DNA of 64,000 bases, from assembly GCF_011250635.1 (NCBI RefSeq), contig NZ_JAANNP010000007.1:44964-108963 (forward strand). The letters run 5' to 3'. This document shows, one piece after another, positions 1 to 8,588 of the stretch. Below the pieces are notes generated by a model that was not told where the DNA came from, did no database searches, and saw nothing but the letters and a program-made list of their open reading frames with translations. How positions within the stretch are numbered: the stretch's first letter is position 1; every line of letters starts with the position of its first letter. Both the position numbers and the translations under genes were made by a program. The DNA is from Motilibacter deserti (GTDB lineage Bacteria > Actinomycetota > Actinomycetes > Motilibacterales > Motilibacteraceae).

Positions 1-82
1 CAGCAGCCGCCAACCCGCAGCCCGTTCCCTGCTACTCACCGAGCGCCATCAGACTCGACGCGCTTCCGGGCGCAGGCTGGGC

Positions 83-667
83 TCAGCCACCTGTTCCCCC
101 GGCGGCCATCTCGATGCAGTCCTGGACCGACAGGTCCGCCTCGTCCATCTGCTTCTTCACGTCCTCCGACTTCTGTGCCGGCTCGACGCCACGCTTTCGC
201 AAGCACTCCTTGTACATCTGATTGGTCGGTGACTCGTCCTCGTGCGCCAACTGCCAGACCGTGTCGACGGCGCCGTATTCTCGCGCGTAGCAGTCGTCGT
301 AGACCCCGGACTGCATGGCTGCGTCCGGGACGGAGAAGTCGTTCATGTAAGCGGTTCTCGACACGTTCAGCACGTCGAACCCAGCCGCCCGGAAGCACGC
401 CTGAAGGCGCTGGAAGGCAGCCTCGTACTCTGCGGCCGTCACCTTCTTGTCGGCCAGCTCAGATTTTTGCGCATCTGACATTGAAGAATCAGACAGGCCG
501 GCTGTCGGATCCTGCGCGGTCGAGCCCCCATCTGCTCCGCACCCGGTCGTCGCCACGATGACAGCCGCAACACACGAGGCCGCCGCGCTGCGTGACCTGC
601 GCGCGCGCCTTGACGGGCCGGTGCCGGCTGTCCGCGGTTCGGCCAGCTTCGACTGCCAGATAGTCAT
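83..667 (-). CDS. Secreted lipoprotein, unknown function
   Basis: Predicted lipoprotein of 194 aa. An arginine-rich n-region (residues about 19-26) is followed by a hydrophobic stretch and a lipobox-like VATTGC, with the lipidated cysteine near residue 43, so the mature protein should be anchored outside the membrane. The mature part is acidic and carries four further cysteines in spaced contexts (ACFRA, DCYAR, ECLRK, DCIEM), which could form two disulfides. I recognise no enzymatic motif. The start is an ATG. It lies upstream of another small exported protein on the same strand, but the 90-bp gap gives no clear operon signal. Function unknown; reality of the gene is well supported by the signal sequence. 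Confidence 0.75.
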   Translation of the reverse strand: MTIWQSKLAEPRTAGTGPSRRARRSRSAAASCVAAVIVATTGCGADGGSTAQDPTAGLSDSSMSDAQKSELADKKVTAAEYEAAFQRLQACFRAAGFDVLNVSRTAYMNDFSVPDAAMQSGVYDDCYAREYGAVDTVWQLAHEDESPTNQMYKECLRKRGVEPAQKSEDVKKQMDEADLSVQDCIEMAAGGTGG

Positions 668-757
668 CGTGCATCCTTATCAGATCGGCGCTGTGCGTGC
701 TCCCGTGATGAAGAACGCGTGCTGGGGGAGAACTCGGCCCCCCCAGCACGCACGTTC

Positions 758-1081
758 TCAGGGGTAGCTCAAGGTGGGGGTTCCACCGCGCGAGGTGGAG
801 TGGCGACTGCGCGAGGTGTTCACCTGGTTCTTCACGGCGTGCGTAGCGTTGCCCACCCGTGCCGACCACACCGCTCCGCCAACGGTCTGGTACTGCACCT
901 CGACGTACACGGTGTTGCACTCGCTGGCGTCCTCGTAAGTGCCACCGCCCGAGCCGACACCGGCCGTAGACGTCGGGTTGGTATACCCGACGAATGCCTG
1001 AGCGCCGGTGCAATAGCCGACGACATGGGCGCCCGCCGACGCGGGCAGAGCAGTCGCCACAGTCACGCCTGTCGCCACCAC
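758..1081 (-). CDS. Small secreted protein with a doubtful 5' end
   Basis: The frame encodes a hydrophobic stretch ending in an ALPASA-type signal peptidase site, then a short mature domain with two cysteines (YCTG, ECNT) and beta-like segments, as in many small exported actinobacterial proteins. The first available start in frame is the GTG at 1081, which leaves a signal peptide with no positive n-region. The hydrophobic reading (AAALAVASVV) continues upstream in frame, but no ATG, GTG or TTG is found there before non-coding-looking sequence. The gene may therefore be 5'-damaged, use a rare start, or start at the GTG. Unknown function. Confidence 0.5.
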   Translation of the reverse strand: MVATGVTVATALPASAGAHVVGYCTGAQAFVGYTNPTSTAGVGSGGGTYEDASECNTVYVEVQYQTVGGAVWSARVGNATHAVKNQVNTSRSRHSTSRGGTPTLSYP

Positions 1082-1842
1082 GGACGCGACCGCGAGGGCA
1101 GCAGCTTCGTCCCACCGAACGGGGTGATGAGACGCGGAACTCGGCCGCGGCCGTCGATCAGCAGAACAGCCCGGCTCGATCCACCCGCATTCAGCGAGCC
1201 AACGCGCGTTGGCTCGTCGAAGGCAGACGTGAAGGGCGGCTCGGCAAACCCTGGTCCATGGCAGGGCCCGGCACGAGGACCAGGTGGCCGCGGGTTGAGT
1301 TTCTTCGAGTTGCCTAGCGGTGCGGAGCCGAATTCTTCGCGCACGCGCTCATGAAGCGAGTCACGGTCAGGACGCGTACGACTCGCGGCGGCTCGATGGA
1401 GAACTGCACCCAGTACGAGCTCTTCGGAACATCATCGTTGATCCCCCGTTGATCGTGATGTGCGTTGAGCATGTACTACGGCCTGGGTACAGGTCAACCA
1501 CTCCCTGCGTACTTCTCACTCGCACCAGGAACGGCCCTCGAGGACGGGGGGCCGTGCTGGGCCACGTGTCGGCAGATGGCCGCAGCAGCAGGAGGTTGCG
1601 GCACGGGGTGGCACGTCACCCCGACGGTCAGTCGCGCCGGTCGAGGGAACGGGCCTGCCTGTGCTGGACCGTGCCGACGCGCCCGATGAAGCCCGCGGGC
1701 CGCGTCCTCGCCGTGCCGGGGGTGCGGGCCATGCGCGGCGCTCCCCGAGCCCCCTTCGGCTCAGACGGTCCGGCGGCGGTGGCTCGTCGACCCGGTCCGC
1801 CCTGCGCGTCGCCGTCTCGGTGGGGCATCGTGGCGACCCACC
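1082..1842. other. Gene-poor stretch with one perfect palindrome
   Basis: No convincing gene was found in about 760 bases. Open frames here lack recognisable domains, signal peptides or Shine-Dalgarno sites. The only structured element seen is a 22-bp perfect palindrome at 1195-1216. Base composition and short frames look degraded rather than coding. Confidence 0.5.
1195..1216. repeat. 22-bp perfect palindrome
   Basis: The core GAGCCAACGCGCGTTGGCTC (1196-1215) is its own reverse complement and extends by one C/G pair on each side. There is no loop, so it is more like a dimeric protein-binding site than an intrinsic terminator. It lies upstream of the small secreted protein gene on the minus strand, so an operator role is possible but unproven. 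Confidence 0.5.
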
Positions 1843-2274
1843 TCAACGCTCTTTGTGCGACGCTCGCGACCGGGCGGGCAACAGCTCCGCGAGCAGCCGC
1901 TCAACCCGGGCGCGGATCTCGTCGCGGATCGGGCGTACAGCCTCGACGCCCTTGCCCGCGGGGTCCTCGAGCTCCCAGTCCAGGTAGCGCTTGCCCGGGA
2001 AGACGGGGCAGGTGTCGCCGCAGCCCATGGTGATGACGACGTCGGAGGCATGCACGGCGTCGGTGGTGAGGATCTTCGGCTGCTGGCTGGAGATGTCGAT
2101 GCCGACCTCGGCCATGGCCTCGACGGCGGCCGGGTTGACGGCGTCCTTGGGTGCGGAGCCGGCAGAGCGGACCTCCACGTCGTTCCCGGCGAGGGCGGTG
2201 AGGAAGCCGGCGGCCATCTGGGAGCGGCCGGCGTTGTGGACGCAGACGAACAGGACGCTGGGCTTGCGGGGCAC
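1843..2274 (-). CDS. arsC: Arsenate reductase ArsC (low-molecular-weight phosphatase fold)
   Basis: Cytoplasmic reductase of arsenate to arsenite. The N-terminus carries the LMW-PTP phosphate loop CX5R as CVHNAGRS near residue 11, and a second redox segment MGCGDTCP supplies the cysteines of the thioredoxin-type ArsC cascade; KRYLDWELEDPAG is the usual following loop. Length (143 aa) is normal for the family. In actinobacteria the electron donor may be thioredoxin or mycothiol/mycoredoxin; the sequence does not decide which. It is followed upstream in transcription order by the ArsO-like flavoprotein 51 bases away on the same strand, with ArsR divergent beyond that, making an arsenic resistance module without an obvious efflux pump in the window. 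Confidence 0.93.
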   Translation of the reverse strand: MPRKPSVLFVCVHNAGRSQMAAGFLTALAGNDVEVRSAGSAPKDAVNPAAVEAMAEVGIDISSQQPKILTTDAVHASDVVITMGCGDTCPVFPGKRYLDWELEDPAGKGVEAVRPIRDEIRARVERLLAELLPARSRASHKER

Positions 2275-2325
2275 GGTCGGGCCTTCCGGGGGTGGGCTGC
2301 GGAGCGGGTGACGGGCAGCAGGGTC

Positions 2326-3819
2326 TCAGCCGCAGCCGCCGCCGTCGCTCGCGCAGGAGGTGCCGGTGTCCCCGAGGACGGTGAGCCCGGCGAGCAGCCC
2401 GCCGCCCTGTCCCGTCGCGAAGCCCTGCGCGAGCCCGGGCCCCGGCCCGGCCGCGGGACCCTTCGTGCTTCCAGCGCCCTGCACCGTCGCGGGCCCGCTG
2501 GCGCCGCAGCAAGCTGCCGGGTCAGCGGCAACGGTGCTGCTGCCGGCGTCGGCGCCGCTCGTGGAGCAGACGCCGGTCTCGGGTAGCACCAGCTGCACCT
2601 CGTCGGCCGCCGCCGCGTCCCCGGCGATCGCGGCGACGACGGAGCGCGCCTGCTCGTTGCCGGTGGCGATGAGGAAGGTCGGGGCACGGCCGTAGGACTT
2701 CGCGCCGACGACGTAGAACCCGGGCTCGCCGGGGTGCGCGAGCTCGGCGTGGCCGTGCGGCGGGACGGTGCCGCAGGAGTGGAACTGCGGGTCGATGAGC
2801 GGCGCGAGCAGGCGTGGGGACTCCAGGCCAGGGTCGAGGTCGAGGCGGAGCTCGGACAGCATCTCCAGGTCCGGGCGGAACCCGGTCGCGGCGACCACGG
2901 TGTGCACGCCCGCGATGGACTCCCGGGCCGAGCCCACCGTGCCGGTCACGGTCACCGTCCTCTCCCCGTCCCGCTCCTGGAGCTCGAGCCGCGTGGTGCG
3001 GAAGCCTGCGACCAGCTCGACCTCCCCGGCCTCGACGAGGTGCTGCAGGTCCGACCCCAGGCGCCCCCGGTCCGCCAGCTGGTCCGCGCCGGCACCGCCG
3101 TAGAGCCGGCGGGCGGTGTGCGAGCGGATGGCCCAGATGGCCTGCGTCCCCGGCACCTCACGGGCGAGCCGGGCCAGGTCGCGCAGCGTGCCGGCGGCCG
3201 AGTGGCCCATGCCGACCACGAGGGTGCGCTTGCCGGCGAACCGGGCGCGGTCGGCCCCGAGCACGTCCGGCAGCGCGGCCACGACCGTGCCGGCTGCGGC
3301 GGCCTCCGCCTCGCCGACGGCGGGCAGGCCGGACGCACCGAGGGGGTTGCGCCGCCCCCACGTGCCCGACGCGTCGATCACGGCGCGTGCGGCCAGGTCC
3401 TCGACCGAGCCGTCCGCGTGCTCCACGCGGACCACGAAGGCGCGGGCCTCCCGGCCGATCGTCCGGGTCTTGTCCAGCCCGTCCCGCGTCACGGCAACGG
3501 CGCGGCAGCGCGTACGCACCGTGCCGAGCGCCGCTGCGAGCGGCGCCAGGTAGCGGTCGGCGATCTCGGCGCCCGTGGGCGGGACGTCACCGTCGGGGCG
3601 GCCCCAGCCGGTGGGGGAGAGGAGCTTCTCGGCCTCGTCGTCGACGATCCACCGCCAGGGCGTGAACGTCCGCACGTGTCCCCAGGCCCGCACCGCCGCC
3701 CCGGCCTGCTCACCGGACTCGAGCACGATGTGCGGCAGCCCGTACGCGCGCAGGTGCGCTGCCGCGGCCAGCCCCACCGGGCCGGCCCCGATGACGACGA
3801 CGGGCGTGGTCTCCTGCAC
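2326..3819 (-). CDS. ArsO-like FAD/NAD(P) flavoprotein of the arsenic cluster
   Basis: Flavin-dependent oxidoreductase of 497 aa. A Rossmann FAD-binding motif VVIGAGPVGLAAAAHL opens the protein, and a second dinucleotide motif (LVVGMGHSAAG, about residue 170) fits NAD(P)H binding, as in ArsO/FMO-type monooxygenases. The tail is long, Gly/Ala-rich and carries several cysteines (GVCS, ACCG, TSCASDGGGCG), typical of actinobacterial members next to arsR. The GTG start at 3819 is chosen because GGAGG precedes it by five bases and the FAD motif follows at once; a longer frame would run through the arsR promoter. Likely co-transcribed with arsC and repressed by ArsR. Exact substrate unknown. Confidence 0.85.
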   Translation of the reverse strand: MQETTPVVVIGAGPVGLAAAAHLRAYGLPHIVLESGEQAGAAVRAWGHVRTFTPWRWIVDDEAEKLLSPTGWGRPDGDVPPTGAEIADRYLAPLAAALGTVRTRCRAVAVTRDGLDKTRTIGREARAFVVRVEHADGSVEDLAARAVIDASGTWGRRNPLGASGLPAVGEAEAAAAGTVVAALPDVLGADRARFAGKRTLVVGMGHSAAGTLRDLARLAREVPGTQAIWAIRSHTARRLYGGAGADQLADRGRLGSDLQHLVEAGEVELVAGFRTTRLELQERDGERTVTVTGTVGSARESIAGVHTVVAATGFRPDLEMLSELRLDLDPGLESPRLLAPLIDPQFHSCGTVPPHGHAELAHPGEPGFYVVGAKSYGRAPTFLIATGNEQARSVVAAIAGDAAAADEVQLVLPETGVCSTSGADAGSSTVAADPAACCGASGPATVQGAGSTKGPAAGPGPGLAQGFATGQGGGLLAGLTVLGDTGTSCASDGGGCG

Positions 3820-3833
3820 CTGAGCCTCCAGGG

Positions 3834-3849
3834 TTAGACGTGTGTCTAA
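3834..3849. promoter_or_regulatory. ArsR-type operator, copy 1
   Basis: TTAGAC-GTGT-GTCTAA is a perfect 6-bp inverted repeat with a four-base spacer in the divergent arsR/flavoprotein intergenic region, immediately upstream of the flavoprotein Shine-Dalgarno site. Its position and symmetry fit an ArsR/SmtB-family operator controlling both directions. Confidence 0.7.
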
Positions 3850-3869
3850 GAACCAGGGTCGCGCAGGTC

Positions 3870-3884
3870 TTCGACGTGTGTCAA
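3870..3884. promoter_or_regulatory. ArsR-type operator-like site, degenerate copy 2
   Basis: TTCGAC-GTGT-GTCAA repeats the core GACGTGTGTC of the first site about 36 bases away and closer to the arsR start. The arms are imperfect. It could be a second binding site giving autoregulation of arsR. Confidence 0.5.
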
Positions 3885-3904
3885 GGAAGTGGCAGACTGG
3901 CGCC

Positions 3905-4273
3905 GTGCCCAAGACGCTGCCCGTGCTCGAGGACGTGAGCCCGATCTGCTGCCGCCCGTTGGGCAGCACGCGCGGCACGTTGTCCTACGACGAGGCCGTC
4001 GCGCTCGCCGTCCGCCTCAAGGCGCTGGCCGACCCGGTCCGTGTGCAGCTCGTGAGCTTCCTGCTGGCCCAGGACGGGCTGGAGGCGTGCACCTGCGACC
4101 TCGCGCCCGCCGTGGGGCTGAGCGAGCCGACCGTGAGCCACCACCTCAAGCAGCTCTACGCCGCCGGGCTCGTGGACAAGGAGCGGCGCGGCATGAATGT
4201 CTACTACCGCCTCGTGCCCGACGCCGTCAGCGCCGTCGGCCGGACGCTGACGATCGACGCGACCGCCGGTTGA
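3905..4273 (+). CDS. arsR: ArsR-family arsenite-responsive repressor
   Basis: Winged-helix metalloregulator of 122 aa. The recognition region reads LSEPTVSHHLKQLYAAGLV, and the beta-wing MNVYYRLVP follows. A cysteine pair sits at residues 15-16 (ICC) when translation starts at the GTG at 3905, and a second thiol cluster CTCDL lies at residues 62-64. The Cys15-Cys16 arrangement recalls the arsenite site described for Corynebacterium glutamicum ArsR, while CTCDL resembles the classic alpha-3 ELCVCDL site; which is used here is inference. The longer frame from 3842 starts inside the operator and is less likely. Divergent from the ArsO-like flavoprotein and arsC, which it presumably represses. 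Confidence 0.9.
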   Translation: MPKTLPVLEDVSPICCRPLGSTRGTLSYDEAVALAVRLKALADPVRVQLVSFLLAQDGLEACTCDLAPAVGLSEPTVSHHLKQLYAAGLVDKERRGMNVYYRLVPDAVSAVGRTLTIDATAG

Positions 4274-4321
4274 CGTCTCTGCCTTCGTCGAAAAGGACTT
4301 CGGCGAAGCGCCATGCGCGAA

Positions 4322-5983
4322 TCACTCCGGGATCGTGAACCGGACGGTCGTGCCGCCGCCGGGGGTCTCCGTGATCCAGATCCGGCCGCCGTGGCGCTCC
4401 ACGATGCGGTGACAGGTCGCGAGGCCGATGCCGTGCCCGCGCCCCGCCGCCCCGGTGTCGAACATGGCGAAGACCTTCTCACGCTTGTCCGGGGCGACGC
4501 CCAGGCCGTTGTCCGCGACGGCGAACTCCCACCCGGTCCCGGTCGCGACACCGGAGACGGTGACGGTGCCCGGGCGTGCCGGGTCCCGGTAGCGGATCGC
4601 GTTCGTCAGCAGGTTCTGCAGCAACTGCCGCAGCAGGACCGCGTCGACGCGCGCCTTCGGCAGCGGCTGGACGGCGCTGACCGCGACGCCGGCGGCCTCC
4701 GCCTCGGCCGCGACGTCGAGCACCGCGTGGGCGTACACCTCGCCGGTGTCCACGAGCTGGGGGGCGCACGGCTTCCCGCCGGCCTGGGCGTACGCCAGAA
4801 GCGCGTCGATCAGGCACCGCATGCGGACGCCGGCCCCGCGCGCCGTCCCGACCCAGGACTGCGCCTCCTCGTCCAGCTGCCCGCCGTAGACGTCGAGCAG
4901 CAGCTCGAGGTAGCCGTCGATGACGGCGAGCGGGGAGCGCAGGTCGTGGCTGGCGACGGCGGCGAACTGCGCGAGCTCGCGGTTCGACCGCTCGAGCTCG
5001 GCCGACCGCTCGGCCAGCCTGGAGTGCGCCTCCTCGAGAGCCTCCCGCTGCCTCCGATCGGCGGTGACGTCGGTCTGCGCGACGACCGCGCCCAGCGGCG
5101 TGCCGTCGGCGCGGGTCAGGGCACGTCCCGACACCAGGACGCGGGTGGCTGCTTGGCCGGGCGGCGCGATCACCATCTCGACGTCGCGCACCGCCCCCTC
5201 GACCAGCGCGCGATGCAGCGGCACCTGCTCGGGCGCGAGCGGGGTCGTCCCGTCCGCCGCCAGCAGGTTGTAGGTCGTGGCGTGATCGGCGGGGGCGACG
5301 CCGGAATCGGCCGGCAGGCCGTGCCAGTCCAGCGCGGCCCGGTTGAACAGCGTCAGCCGTCCGCTCGGGTCCGCGGCCACGACCGCGACGTCGATGGTGT
5401 CGAGGACCGCGTCGGTGAGCTCCTGCCGCTCCTCGAGGACCCCCATGGTCAGCTCGACCAGGTCGCGCTGCTCCTGGGCCTCGGCCGCGAGCTCGGCGCT
5501 GCGCCGGGCCTCGCGCCGGCGCTCGAAGAGCGCGACGACGACGGTCGCGAGGTCCTGCAGGCGGTCGAGCTGCCCCAGGGTGAGCTCGCCGGGGTCGGAG
5601 TCGAAGACGCAGAGCGTGCCGAGGGCGTGCCCGTCCGGCGAGATCAGCGGGAAGGAGGCGTACAGCCGCACGGCAGCGAGCCGGCCGGTGACCCAGGGGT
5701 TCGCCGCGTAGTCCGGGTGCAGGCTCGCGTCGGGGACGTGGACCGGCCGCCCCTCGAGGAAGCGCACGGCGCACATGGAGTCCGACCGGGCCGAGTTGGT
5801 CCCGGCGAAGCCGACGGTCGTGAGCTGGCACTGCCGGCTCTCGTCGATGAGGTTGAGGGTGGCCGTCGGCACCCCGGCGACGGACGCGGCGACCCGGAGG
5901 ACCGCGTCCAGCTCGGCGTCGGCGGGCCGGTCGAGGATCCCGTACGCGTGCAGCACCTCGAGCCGTTCCTGCTCGCCCGGCAC
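4322..5983 (-). CDS. GAF-PAS sensor histidine kinase (soluble)
   Basis: Cytosolic two-component sensor. Numbered from an upstream GTG at 6010, the order is: GAF domain about residues 15-160 (with the family's MCAVRFLEGRP region), a helical linker, PAS domain about 205-315, coiled coil 315-350, HisKA with SHDLRSPL (phospho-His about 355), and HATPase with N-box QNLLTNAIRYR, G1 VADNGLG and G2 GHGIGLA. No transmembrane segment is seen, so the signal is intracellular or redox/light-like. The start at GTG 5983 is preferred because GGAGG lies eight bases ahead. No response regulator adjoins it; the partner is elsewhere. It is convergent with arsR, whose end is 48 bases away. Confidence 0.9.
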   Translation of the reverse strand: MPGEQERLEVLHAYGILDRPADAELDAVLRVAASVAGVPTATLNLIDESRQCQLTTVGFAGTNSARSDSMCAVRFLEGRPVHVPDASLHPDYAANPWVTGRLAAVRLYASFPLISPDGHALGTLCVFDSDPGELTLGQLDRLQDLATVVVALFERRREARRSAELAAEAQEQRDLVELTMGVLEERQELTDAVLDTIDVAVVAADPSGRLTLFNRAALDWHGLPADSGVAPADHATTYNLLAADGTTPLAPEQVPLHRALVEGAVRDVEMVIAPPGQAATRVLVSGRALTRADGTPLGAVVAQTDVTADRRQREALEEAHSRLAERSAELERSNRELAQFAAVASHDLRSPLAVIDGYLELLLDVYGGQLDEEAQSWVGTARGAGVRMRCLIDALLAYAQAGGKPCAPQLVDTGEVYAHAVLDVAAEAEAAGVAVSAVQPLPKARVDAVLLRQLLQNLLTNAIRYRDPARPGTVTVSGVATGTGWEFAVADNGLGVAPDKREKVFAMFDTGAAGRGHGIGLATCHRIVERHGGRIWITETPGGGTTVRFTIPE

Positions 5984-6156
5984 GGTTCCCACCTCCTCGA
6001 CGCACGTCACGGCATCTCATCGGCCGGAGGGCGGCGGGGCTGAGGCGATGCCGAGGGCGATCCGTTGTCGCTCCGGCTGATGTGCGCTAACTCACGTGTC
6101 GTCATGCGGAGGCGGCGGCGGGGAACGCAGCCCGGATGCGATGAGGCCGGACGCAC

Positions 6157-6191
6157 GAAGGCCCGGCACCGGGAACCGGTGCCGGGCCTTC
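6157..6191 (-). terminator. Hairpin terminator after the tRNA pair
   Basis: A perfect 16-bp stem (GAAGGCCCGGCACCGG and its complement) closes on a three-base loop just downstream of tRNA-Asp in the direction of transcription. There is no T-run on either side, as is usual in actinobacteria. Confidence 0.75.
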
Positions 6192-6199
6192 GCCTGAGG

Positions 6200-6273
6200 C
6201 GACCCCGACGGGACTCGAACCCGCGGCCTCCGCCGTGACAGGGCGGCGCGCTAACCAACTGCGCTACGGGGCC
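6200..6273 (-). tRNA. tRNA-Asp (anticodon GTC)
   Basis: On the minus strand the sequence opens GGCCCCGTAGCGCAGTTGG, shows a D-loop, an anticodon stem with loop CTGTCAC (GTC), and a T-arm GGGTTCGAGTCCC. The acceptor stem GGCCCCG pairs with CGGGGTC, including one G-U pair, and G follows as discriminator. No encoded CCA is seen. Confidence 0.96.
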
Positions 6274-6328
6274 TTGCTCGGCCTTGCGGCCGTCGTGCAG
6301 GAGAAGTATTCCATACGGATACCGCTCG

Positions 6329-6401
6329 TGCCCCCAACGGGATTCGAACCCGTGCTGCCGCCTTGAAAGGGCGGTGTCCTGGGCCTCTAGACGATGAGGG
6401 C
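6329..6401 (-). tRNA. tRNA-Glu (anticodon TTC)
   Basis: On the minus strand the sequence opens GCCCTCATCGTCTAGAGG, has the anticodon loop CTTTCAA (TTC) and T-arm GGGTTCGAATCCC, and closes with an acceptor stem TGGGGGC followed by discriminator A. It lies 55 bases upstream of tRNA-Asp and is probably co-transcribed with it. Confidence 0.96.
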
Positions 6402-6502
6402 AAGTCTTCGCCTTGGCCACCCGCTGGGGTGCGCTCATCACGATACGGGACGCCGGCGGGCAGGTGCCACGCGCACCCTCCGGCGGCGCCCCCGCCGTGG
6501 GC

Positions 6503-8068
6503 TCAGCGCGGTGGCTCGGCCGAGCCCGCAGGCGCCGGGGAGCCCCGGCCGGCGCCGCTACCGCGCCCGGCGTCGGCCGGCTGCGCCTCCTCGGCCACGT
6601 GCCGCTCGACCGTCGCCGACGCCAGGCCCAGCCCGCCCAGGCTGATGTCGTCCCAGGCGGTGAGCCGCCGGGTCTCCTCGTCCACGTAGAGCACCGACAG
6701 CTCGATCGGCGTGGGCTCCTCGCCCTCGAGCCCGCGCAGGCCCGCCCCACCGGTGGAGCCCTCGACGAAGAGGCGCGTGCCCTGCTCCATCACCTCCGTG
6801 GAGCGCTTGTGCACGTGCCCGGCGATGACCAGCGGCACGGCGCCGTCGAGCCGGCGGGCGGTCTCCGGGTCGTGGACGACCGCGATGTCGATCGGCGGGA
6901 CCGCGGCCCTGGCCGTCGCCGCGAGCTGGTCGCCCAGGGCGACGACCGGGTCCTCGGCGGTGAGCTCGCCCTTGCCGACGGAGTCGTCGCGGGTCTCCTT
7001 GTCCGGGGTGAACCGGGGGTCCCCGGCTCCGAGCAGGCGCAGCCCGGCCACCTCGAAGGGCTCGCCGGTGAGGACCTTGGTGTTGTGCTGGCGCTCCACG
7101 GCCGCTGCGGTGGTCTCGGAGTCGTGGTTGCCCTTGACGAAGATGTACGGCACCCCGAGGTTGCCGATCGGCCGGGCGAAGGCGTTCTCGAGCTTGCTGC
7201 CGTGGTCGCTCAGATCGCCGGCGTCGATGATCAGGTCGACGGAGAACTGCTCGACCGTGGAGCGGATGACGTTCCACGCCGAGGGGTTCAGGTGGATGTC
7301 GCTGACGACGAGGATGCGCAGGTCGTCCGAGTCGTCGCTCAGCACCGGCAGCGTGCTCGTGGTGGCGTACAGCTTGGAGACGTTGCCGACCAGCTTGCCC
7401 AGCTGCTGGCTGTAGCGGCCGAAGTCGCCGACGATGTCCTCGGCGCTGCCGACGACCCCGGGCGCGCTCGCGAGCAGCCCGGAGTACTTCGGCTCACGGA
7501 TGGCGTCGGACCGCAGGGTCAGGGCGGCGGTGCCCAGCGACCCGGCCATGACCACGAGGGCGAGCCCGGCGCAGGCCAGCGCACGCCGCCTGCGGCGGTA
7601 GACGAGCAGGCCGAGCAGCCCGGCCCCCACGGTCGCCGCGGCGCACGTCACGGCGACGAGCCGTAGCAGGGCGCTGCGGACGTCGGCCGTGGCCTGCTCC
7701 GGGAGCGCGTCCAGCTTCGTGGGGTCGTCGACGATGGCCCTCGCCGCGTCCGCGTCGAGCCGCTGCACGTCGACGTCGACGGCGAGCGGCCCGTCGTGGG
7801 TGTCCAGCTCGATCGAGCCGAGCGGCGGGATGCGCACGTCCACGTCCCCGTGGTCGTTCCACGCGACGGCCATCCGGGTCTCGGCCGGGCCCACCGGGGC
7901 GTCGACGTGCCCGGCCACCGCCAGGCCGAGCCACCCGCCGGCCAGCGCGACGAGGACCACGCCGGCCCACCGGGCGGCCCGCGAGCGCAGAACGGCGCCG
8001 GCCCACCGCAGGGGGCGCGAGCGCGGGACGGGGCGCGGCTGTTCGGAGGTCGGCTGCTCGGAGATCAT
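6503..8068 (-). CDS. Membrane-associated metallophosphoesterase
   Basis: Calcineurin-like phosphoesterase of 521 aa. The N-terminal third has a basic cytoplasmic tail, a membrane segment (about residues 33-53), an extracytoplasmic domain of roughly 80 residues, then two more membrane segments (about 135-185). The catalytic domain follows with the metal-binding series VSDIHLNP, DAGDLSDHG, KGNHDSE and AGHVHKR, so the active site has all five blocks of the family. Substrate unknown; phosphodiester or polyisoprenyl/lipid phosphates are possible. It ends with a low-complexity Gly/Ala/Pro tail. Starts 54 bases from the divergent zincin gene. Confidence 0.88.
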   Translation of the reverse strand: MISEQPTSEQPRPVPRSRPLRWAGAVLRSRAARWAGVVLVALAGGWLGLAVAGHVDAPVGPAETRMAVAWNDHGDVDVRIPPLGSIELDTHDGPLAVDVDVQRLDADAARAIVDDPTKLDALPEQATADVRSALLRLVAVTCAAATVGAGLLGLLVYRRRRRALACAGLALVVMAGSLGTAALTLRSDAIREPKYSGLLASAPGVVGSAEDIVGDFGRYSQQLGKLVGNVSKLYATTSTLPVLSDDSDDLRILVVSDIHLNPSAWNVIRSTVEQFSVDLIIDAGDLSDHGSKLENAFARPIGNLGVPYIFVKGNHDSETTAAAVERQHNTKVLTGEPFEVAGLRLLGAGDPRFTPDKETRDDSVGKGELTAEDPVVALGDQLAATARAAVPPIDIAVVHDPETARRLDGAVPLVIAGHVHKRSTEVMEQGTRLFVEGSTGGAGLRGLEGEEPTPIELSVLYVDEETRRLTAWDDISLGGLGLASATVERHVAEEAQPADAGRGSGAGRGSPAPAGSAEPPR

Positions 8069-8122
8069 GTGCGCCGTCCCCTACCCGCCCTGAGCCGGCG
8101 CCCGGCGCCGTAGGCTCCCGCT

Positions 8123-8473
8123 GTGGTCGATGTCACGCCCGCCGAGTTCGAGGAGCTCGTCGCCGACGCGCTGGACCAGATCCCGGAGGAGCTCGGCCGG
8201 CTCATGCGCAACGTCGCGGTCGTCGTCGAGGAGGAGCCGCCGGAGGACGACCCGGAGCTGCTCGGGCTGTACGAAGGCACTCCGCTGACCGAGCGCGGTG
8301 AGTGGTACACAGGCGTGCTCCCCGACAAGATCAGTGTGTTCCGTGGGCCGTTGCTGCGGATGTGCGCCACTCGCGAGGAGGTGGTGGAGGAGGTCCTGGT
8401 CACCGTGGTGCACGAGGTCGCCCATCACTTCGGCATCGACGACGACCGGCTGCACGAGCTCGGCTGGGAGTAG
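8123..8473 (+). CDS. Small zincin-like metallopeptidase family protein
   Basis: Soluble 116-aa protein of the actinobacterial zincin-like metallopeptidase family (formerly DUF1025). The diagnostic motif is HEVAHHFGIDDDRLHELGW at the C-terminus, with HExxH plus a downstream aspartate/histidine suitable as third zinc ligands; the N-terminal part is acidic with EELGRLMRNVAVVVEEEP, as usual for the family. The GTG start at 8123 gives the usual length. Substrate unknown. Divergent from the membrane phosphoesterase. Confidence 0.88.
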   Translation: MVDVTPAEFEELVADALDQIPEELGRLMRNVAVVVEEEPPEDDPELLGLYEGTPLTERGEWYTGVLPDKISVFRGPLLRMCATREEVVEEVLVTVVHEVAHHFGIDDDRLHELGWE

Positions 8474-8588
8474 CCCGGACGGGCGAGCGCCGAGGCGCAC
8501 GGACGGCAGTCCGCGGCGCTGGCGCGGCGGCGGCGCCGCGCGCGTCGGGGGCTACGCGCCGACCGGGCTCAGGCAGTACCGTGACGGG

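Noticed and set aside
3842..3904. Upstream extension of arsR
   Set aside because: It begins inside the operator and shifts the cysteine pair; the GTG at 3905 gives the usual length and residue numbering.
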